A model generated the notes under the pieces. The model was not told where the DNA came from, made no database searches, and saw only the letters and a program-made list of their open reading frames with translations. A DNA stretch of 64,000 nt, taken from NCBI GenBank assembly GCA_003586115.2, contig QVOM02000101.1, positions 26,629,659 through 26,693,658 of the forward strand, in the 5' to 3' direction. The position numbers and the translations under genes were made by a program. This stretch comes from Salvator merianae (taxonomy: Eukaryota > Chordata > Lepidosauria > Squamata > Teiidae). How positions within the stretch are numbered: position 1 is the stretch's first letter; each line of letters opens with the position of its first letter. Positions 56,641-64,000 of the stretch are shown here, in pieces.

Positions 56641-58224
56641 AATATATAATATTAATAAATAATATTAAAAGATATAAAAGAATAATTATATAAATAAATA
56701 AGATAAAAATGGTGGGAAATAAGGACCCTTTACAAAGAAACTGCAACTGATACACAAAGTCTGAATACATACCATTAAATGCTTTTGATTAAGGAACAAC
56801 TACTTGAGATGTTGAAGATGTTCATTTATACACTGCTACTTTTGTATAAATATTTAATAATTATAGGTGAAATGTTATTTAATTCTAGATTAGGAGGGAA
56901 ATGGGTGGAGGGTAGGAAAGAGAAATACTTAAATCCATGTTGTAAACATGAAATTTGAAACTTAAATAGACATCCCCCTCCCCCCTTTTATGCTTTAATA
57001 TTGCTTTGTTTACACTTTCCGTCATGTAAGACTGGCTCCAGATATTTGGTTAGTGCCAAATATTTCACTAACAGGCAATATTCAGGAGTGAAGCTCCAGA
57101 ATAACACAACAACTGTTGGCTATAAGTGCAGGGAGCACACTGTGCATATTTTAGTGACACACAATACCAGTAAATGCATGACTGTGACCACCACACATGT
57201 GTGGCTGTCTTTTCAGACCCCATACATGCATGGTGGATGTGCATATCCAGGGATTTTGCCAGCACAAAATACCTGGATGTGTGTGATGCTGCCACCATTG
57301 CACATGTGCTTCCATCATTCACAGCTGCCACACATGCTTGGTGGCCACAGTGAAGATGGTGGCCCCATTTAGAAGGTAGGTAATCGTGCTATTTCAGGAA
57401 AAATCACCATGGGAGTTGTTTTTTGTTTGTTTGTTTTGTTTTTTCCTGAAATAGACTATCATATGTTTTTGGGAGATATAGCATAGCTGTGGTGGTGTTG
57501 CCACAAATGCATATGACAATCCTCATACCAGTGCCCATCTGGATGGAGCCTAACTTTATACAAATAAATGATTAATAAAATGATAATAAAGGTAATTTTT
57601 CTCTTCAACTAGGAGAAAAGGAAGGAAGGGATCCAAGCAGAAATCAGTCAGCAGTGCTCAAAGAAGGAAGAAATAATACAAACAGATAAAGTAATTTGGC
57701 ATTACTCTGTCTCCTACCAAGTAAAAGGTCAGGAAAAAACATAGTTTCTGGATCTCCTTTGTTCTACCTTCATTTGCATAGTACTGTGGAACTCAATTCC
57801 TTGTTAGTGGTACCAAGTGTATAAATGCACTTGAGTTCTTACAAATTATTGTAATCAAGAATAAACAGGAAGTAATCATATCCTGCGTATAATATTAAGA
57901 CTGTAGTCTTATACTGAGGCTGTTTCTCCACCGCACAACAAATGTATTTTAACCAGGACCTCCGGGGAGTCCTTTCAAAAGATACTCACAAGGCAATATG
58001 GCTGTTTTGCTTATAGGTAGGAAGACCCATGGAAGAGCAGGGCTTTGAACCAAGGGACTCCTGGGCACTATAAGGTTTTGCCTATGGCTGCTGGTGAGAA
58101 GGTATTAGTAAGCAGAGGGAGGAAGACTGGGGCAATATAAGGGTGCTTCCAAATGCCCCGTTGGTATGGTGGTCTTTTCTTTAAGAAGCTGGCCTTGAGC
58201 CTGAGTGGCCTCTTTGGCCATTTC
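56641..58224. other. No gene recognised
   Basis: Very AT-rich to 57000. 57000-57540 has wording typical of old DNA transposons (GGCTCCAGATATTTGG, ATCTGGATGGAGCC), perhaps a decayed element with GGCTCCA ends. It is not defined well enough to call. Confidence 0.45.
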
Positions 58225-58640
58225 CTGGGTCATGCTGAGTTGGTCTTGGGTCAGATTAAATGATCTAGCCCAAATTTGGTAGGGCTGAGTTCACACCCTT
58301 TAAAGCTGCTGCCTGGGACTGCTTTAGGCAGGTGCCCAAAAGCAGCCCATTTCTGGGGCTGTTGCCAGGGAGCTGGCAAAATGGTGATGGGCTTCTTGAG
58401 GTGAGCAAACTGGATTGGCTGTTTGGGTCATCAACACATTAACAGTTGGTCTGATCCACTACGGTGGAACACTTTGGAGACAGTCAAGCAGTCTCCCTTT
58501 GCAGTGTGCTATGATGCCATTTTGAGGTAAACTGCCCCAACACCTGATTCCATGGAGAAGCGGTATTCCACAGGAGGCATGGTCTCTCAGTAAGCCAGTC
58601 CACAATGTGGGAGAGGCATTGACCAGAACTTTGGGGCTGG
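58225..58640 (+). repeat. Unclassified interspersed repeat, copy 2
   Basis: Collinear with 24725-25235, with the same block order and orientation. It shows GTCATGCTGAGTTGG, AATGATCTAGCCCA, CTGGCAAAATGGTGATGGG, GTGCTATGATGCCATTTTG and GGCATGGTCTCTCAGTAAGC. It is non-coding and diverged, with unclear ends. Confidence 0.6.
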
Positions 58641-60222
58641 TCCACCAGGCCCAAGAGAATCTAGCCTTTGAGGCCATCCTGATTGCCATAGCTTCAGAAA
58701 GGCCCTTTGTTCCTATGAGCCAAGTTATATGGATAAAATCCCATCCTTCTGAAGTTTCCAGTGCCACATATCAGGCACCATTCTGGAGAGATATCCTCCA
58801 AAAATGTAGTTGCATGTGCCACACGTAATCCTTCCTGCAGCTCTTGAAGTCAGGCCACTGCTAGATATTGTGTTTGCATTCCTTTGGATGACACTGATGA
58901 GTCTAAGAAGGAAAACCTGATGCCTAGGCAACTTAAGAGTCTCTATATTTTCATGCCCAGGCCAAGCTCTTTCCATTGCCTTTAAAGACAGAAAGGCGTC
59001 TTTTACTTTATCTTCTCTTCCCTTCTCTTCCCTTCCCTTTTTACCTGAATCTGCTCATTAAAAGTGTGAAATATTCAAAAATGTTCATAGGAAGCTTCAG
59101 TTACTGTGTTCACTTTTTAAAATGTGATCACATTGAACAAACCAATATACAGCTAGATGAAAAGCATGTGGCATCTGATTTAACATTTTTATTATCGCTA
59201 GGGAAAGTACATTAATAAACACAGGCAGGAAGGTCACACTGCATTACATTCATGCATCACAAAGTTATAATAACTTCATATTAGAATTCAGATTTGTTAG
59301 GCCAGGTTGGCCTGCTTCAACACTTGTGATAACACCATCAATTGAGTTTAAGAGAAATAACAGCAAGAGAAAAGGGTATCAAAGAATATTCAAATAATGC
59401 AACTAGTTTAGTTGAACTTCAATGGCAACATCTGCACATGGAGGGGGCAGAGCACTTCATATTTAGTGCCAGTATCCCTATTCTTAATTCAACTGTGTGC
59501 CATCTGCACATCACCATAATCCCCAGCCACTATATTCAAAGCCAGAAATTCCCCTGCTGAGATCTTAATGCAGATAGGGAGAAGCTGCCCTTTCTCCCCA
59601 CATTGACACAGCATCAAGATTGTAGGATGGGTACTGCTGATATGCACTGGAAGTTTCCATAGATGAAGTAAGAATGTTCAGTGATCCTACCAGTATGATC
59701 ACCTTGTTTGGATTTTATCTGGGACACATTTTTTTCATGGATATATGTTAGTAAGTTTTATGCCAGCGGGTAGGCAGCAACCATATTTTCTTAGATTAGT
59801 TGGTTTTGGCAATCGCAGTCTTTGAACACCTGAAGCTCCTGAGAATTTTGATGATTTGGTAGCATACAAAGTATGTATGCTGGTATTATGGGCAGTGTGG
59901 AATTGCCCTATAAGAGAGATTTAAAACAATAAATAGAACACAAAGCATTAATAATAGTTTAGCTAATTTGGGCTACATCCATACTAAACTGGAACAAGGC
60001 CTGGTAAGGACCTGAGGGCCATCATGTCTTGACACTGGTGGTTCCCTCAGAGATTCAGCACACTTGCAAATACCAGTGAACTCCCTCTTAAGCATCCTTC
60101 CTCAGGACACACACAATGACTCTGAGGGCTCTGGCCACTGAGGATAGATAGCATCCACATGAACAATCTATCTGCTCTGTACTGCAAATGGTAGATTTTT
60201 TTTTTTACATACAAAAGGTGAC
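58641..60222. other. No gene recognised
   Basis: Anonymous sequence; no feature supported. Confidence 0.5.
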
Positions 60223-60238
60223 ATCATCATCATCATCA

Positions 60239-60296
<58 letters not shown>

Positions 60297-60297
60297 C
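60223..60297. repeat. (ATC)n-(ATT)n microsatellite
   Basis: About six ATC units lead into about 19 ATT units. Confidence 0.97.
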
Positions 60298-60780
60298 TTA
60301 TATCATTCCATGGGTCGAACATATGAATATAAATCCATCACTTATTCAAGGTCTGTCACTGTGAATAGCTAACTTCAAGGGGAATTTCTGGTGCATTCAA
60401 AAACATGGCCATGCTGTCACTTCAAAACTGAGGAACTTTTGTTCCCTAGTTACAAAGTTAGCAAGGGGGTTAGGCATGCAGCATGAAGTCACTGTATATC
60501 CTGCTTCTGCGACCAATGACAGCACTCTGGTCGAGAAAGTATTACTACCCCTTGTTGTGGCAATGTCATCATTGTTTCTTTCTTATTTCAAAATATTTGT
60601 TTGTTTTCCATAGAAATGACTTATTACCAATTCCCATTTGTTCCATTAACTCCTGTTTTCCAGAAGCCTCTGATACTAAATTACTATTTAGCAAAGCTAT
60701 TGGTATTTCAAACAAATGATCATTCTTTCAATCATCAATTTCAAGAGCAAAATGTTAGTTTTCACATTGACACAGACACT
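60298..60780. other. No gene recognised
   Basis: Anonymous sequence; no feature supported. Confidence 0.5.
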
Positions 60781-61396
60781 GGGCCTGTTTGCATTTACTT
60801 TCTTGTGAACATCTGCATGTTAACTAGAGAAGTGCTTCCACATATTGTGGAGACCCTAGTAATTGGAAGCAGCTACAGCTGCTCCTGATTGCTGCTAGCT
60901 GTGAAGTACAAAATTGTGCCCCACAGCTGTACCAGGAGAAGCTGGACTGCTCTCAGGACTCAGTGTTCACACCTACTCCCTGGTGCAAACACTGAAAGTC
61001 ATGGATCCTTTCTGCACTTGGACTTATTCCAGATTATATCTCAGAATAGGGACCTGCCATCTGCATGCTAGTGCAGACTATGATAGGACTTGGGCAAGAT
61101 CTTTCATAGATTGCACTAGCATGTGGATAGCAAGTCCCTATTCTGGGATATAATCCACAATAAGGCCAAGTGCAGAAAGGGCCGTGGTGCGACACAGTGC
61201 AGCTGCAGCTGCACAGTTGCACACCACATCCCTGGTCACCATATGTCCCCAGCCAGCATTCGCTCTGCAAATGCTGGAAGCCCATTTCCAGGATGTTCCA
61301 GCCCTCACAGTGTAGATGGTTGCCACACCCCAGGGACTGTTCCGCCTTAGAATGTTTGGATTTGAACATTCCAAGGTGGAAAGTGTGAAAAGGCCC
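60781..61396 (+). mobile_element. GGGCC-ended element interrupted by palindrome
   Basis: Starts GGGCCTGTTTGCATTTAC and ends AAGTGTGAAAAGGCCC. ACT flanks both sides (60778-60780, 61397-61399). About 435 bp belong to this element, homologous to 42264-42663. The remaining 181 bp (61003-61183) are a palindromic insertion. GTGTTCACACCTACT and CCAGCCCTCACAGTGTAGAT are shared blocks. It is non-autonomous. Confidence 0.87.
61003..61183. mobile_element. Palindromic ~180-bp DNA element (copy 2)
   Basis: A second copy of the element at 23759-23936. It begins GGATCCTTTCTGCACTTGG and ends CCAAGTGCAGAAAGGGCC. The two arms of about 85 bp are nearly complementary and share CAGAATAGGGACCTGCCATC with copy 1. 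It is inserted inside a GGGCC-ended element. The flanks (CATG on the left, GTGG on the right) do not give a clear duplication. Confidence 0.87.
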
Positions 61397-61399
61397 ACT

Positions 61400-64000
61400 A
61401 TAAAACAAAGTGTCCTCCAGATGTTTTTGTACTGAAATTTCCATTATTCTTAAGTATTAGCAACATTGTCTGTGGCTGATAGAATCCTAAGAAGCAGTGG
61501 GTAGCCCTTTGGTGGCATATGGCTGGGTGGTGTTTGTCTATGATTGCACTATGTCCATGTTTTTGGTCTCAGTCTGCATGGTATAAGGGATCCTTCTTGC
61601 CTTCTTTTCCAGGGATACAATCCACTATAGCTATATTCCTGGTCCTGATCAACTGATCAACAGGGCATAATGCATAACAGTACCAAGACTGAACTTAAAG
61701 AAATTTACTTCTGATTAGATGTGCATAATATATATCCACACTGACCATAATATAAGCATACAAATCCATTCCAACAGTGGCCTGTGAAGTGAATGAAAGT
61801 ACAGATGAATGCCAAGATTAAATTCATCTCTCCTCTCACTATTTTGCAGTTCCCAAATGCTGTTTCCACTCTCAAGAGTTCCCAGTCCTCTTTCACATTA
61901 CATAATAGCTGGTATTGACTTGTGTGGCTTACTCTGTCCAATTACAAGTTTCAAGGAGAAGTGGAAAATGTGGAATTGACTGCTGTTATTGAGAATGAGA
62001 ATACCATCCAGTTCCATCTAAAACCTTTATTTTGACACACTGATCAAGTAATATTACTTGATCCATAAGGAGACAGACAAAATATTTCTTTCAAAGAGAG
62101 CATATAAGCTGGCAAACAATATGAGATTTTTTTTTTTTCAAAAGGCCACACAACAAAGTCTTTTATTTGCAGAGTATAATAACAACAATTGGCAATTGCT
62201 TGCATTAGGCATTCAGTACAGATACTGTGTAGTGTTGCTTTTCATGGTTCATAAATACAAGAAATAATAATGGTGTTAAATCAAGCTGCATGCATCTAGA
62301 ATGAAAGGCCATTATAACGTTTGTGCACATGGTAGATACTAGAAGGATTTATCCAAAATAATGGTTAACAGTATAAATAATATCGGAGGTATTATTCACT
62401 GCAGATACATGAAGGCTTCAGAATAAGAAGGCAGTGCACAACTGTTAGCCAGCCCCCATTAATTCATAACAATAAGACCATAGGCACTGCACTAGCTCTT
62501 CTGTTACTAGACAGTAGGTTGTCTTCTAATGTAGCAGAGCTTTTTTATGAATGGAAGGATGGGAATTTTTGACAGGCCAGCAGTATGCAGTAGATTGAGA
62601 CCATGGGGCACCAAGGCAGGTACACTAATGCACAGGATCCTCATTTGATCTCAACAAACTGCATTTTGGTCCATAGAATACAGCTGGTATGGGGGAACAT
62701 TTCCTGGCCTTTGTAGTTTTGGAGGGGGGCGCATTTCAGAGGCATGCCTTGTGCTGCCAAAATGGGTCCCCATGCTATACTGGATCATGGAGGAGTGCAT
62801 ATCATCCCTTAATATGCTGGTAGACCTTGAAAAAGAGACCTACTAATAGAATAAAACTGGTGCCCTAATCCAGTCTATTCTTCATCCTGTGTGGACAGTG
62901 CATATTAGGATGGTGTGGGGAAAAGGTCCAGAAGTGGATCATGGTCCAGTCTACCGACAAGAGTGGAAATGACATATGTGTATATCCTGAATAAGAAGCA
63001 TGGGACTTATAGCATGTGCTGGATGGAAGAAGAACAATTTGAAATCAAGCTTGGATTCTAAAATAATATTTCAGAGAAGGATTTTTCACACTTCCTTTGT
63101 TCCATTTATATAATTTGGGAAGACCTGTGATGATCCCCAAAGGATTTTTCAAGTCTGTTTAAAGAAAGGAGCTGATGAGAACTTCCTTTCCATGAACATT
63201 CTTAGGCTACTTTACTTTAGGATAAGAAGAAAGCGGGGGGGAGGGGGGGAGAAGAGGTTTGACTATGGTATATTTTACATTTACTCTTCATAGCACATGT
63301 GTTTTGTAGCAGTGACTAGCAGAATGAGACAACAGAGACACCATTCAGACAGGGCCTAAAACATAGGATTATCCCAGGGCTATGTTGAAATTGCTACATG
63401 TATCCATGGCAATCCCCACATAGCCCCAGGATATTGGGGTGATACTGCATAGTATTGCTCTTCTGGGGAAAAAAATCACAACCCCCCCCCCCCGTTGTCC
63501 ACCCAGATTTCCCTGGAATAGTGAAACAACTTACCTTGTCCAGCCACTTGCTTTTGTCATAGGCCCTGAAGATAATGGTCCTCATGCACCATTAGCAGAA
63601 GCAGTTGTGGGAGCCAAACAAGATCCCACATTTTCTTCTTGCTGTTTAGAGATAGCAGCCTCAGTAAGAGCAGTAGGGACGTTGTTTGACTCTAATACAA
63701 ACTCTTGTTTTCAAGTAGGAATGTGCAAAATAATGTTTTAAATACTTCACAGAGTATTGGAACCAGCCATGGCCCTCTTACAATGGGGGAAAGGCCAGTT
63801 GTTGCTATGTCAGGCTTCACAACAACATTATGACACAAGTCAATGCAATTTTGGGGCAAAGGAGCTTTTCTCTAGAAATTGCTAGCACTATAAATCACAA
63901 AATAATAATCATAATTGATGATGATGGTGATGGTGATGGTGATAATACATCCCAGTCCACAGAAGATAAGTGCTTACCTTGGTTTAGGGCCACATTTTGC
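61400..64000. other. No gene recognised
   Basis: Anonymous sequence. 63340-63545 shares a core with the complement of 3615-3735. A C run lies at 63482-63493 and GATGGT units at 63917-63945. No gene is supported. Confidence 0.5.

Overview
The window looks like non-coding DNA from a vertebrate, most likely a squamate reptile (lizard or snake). The basis is the repeat mixture. It holds CR1 LINEs ending in the CR1-specific ATTCTATG 3' repeat, L2 and L3/CR1-clade LINEs, BovB/RTE LINE ends (abundant in squamates), a degenerate L1, LTR-type repeats, a tRNA-derived SINE scrap, many short non-autonomous DNA transposons and very long microsatellites on an AT-rich background. I found no host protein-coding gene, rRNA or functional tRNA. 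Every long reading frame I could assign belongs to a retrotransposon or is a by-product of a microsatellite or a GC-rich DNA transposon. The window reads as intergenic or intronic sequence.

Layout. 1-421: 3' end of a young CR1. 4403-8125: an L2 LINE on the minus strand, split by a 2.3-kb CR1 (5783-8057) of the same young subfamily as the one at the window start. 9718-10250: BovB 3' end, split by a small LINE 3' fragment. 14684-16134: a GGGCC-ended element followed by a hAT-like element. 18174-22971: a foldback element, a CCTTT array, a BovB reverse-transcriptase remnant, a solo LTR and a 234-bp GAA/GGA tract. 23713-24054: a palindromic element inside another terminal-inverted-repeat element. 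24725-25235 and 58225-58640: two copies of an unclassified repeat. 31429-31652: GGAA and GA arrays. 32545-34875: L2 scraps. 35040-39055: an old L3/CR1 LINE on the minus strand carrying three different DNA transposons. 39738-52920: arrays, L2 and BovB ends, two more GGGCC-ended elements and four copies of a hAT-like family. 54749-55312: an LTR-like repeat. 55945-56640: a degenerate L1 reverse transcriptase. 60781-61396: another nested pair of DNA transposons. The rest is anonymous AT-rich sequence.

The most interesting theme is a set of non-autonomous hAT-like elements with TAGGGATGTGCAC-type ends and near-perfect 8-bp target duplications (15783, 36063, 43792, 45734, 50187, 51511). Their ends match but most interiors do not. 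The GC-rich members carry elaborate structures: a tandem array of self-complementary ~137-bp units, a 47-bp minisatellite and a ~65-bp-arm palindrome. A second set has GGGCC-type ends, several with 3-bp target duplications (PIF/Harbinger-like). A third, almost fully palindromic ~180-bp element occurs twice, each time inside another terminal-inverted-repeat element.

No genes act together here. The only working relationships visible are parasitic: non-autonomous elements that would need transposases or reverse transcriptases from elsewhere, and insertions that give a relative order of events.
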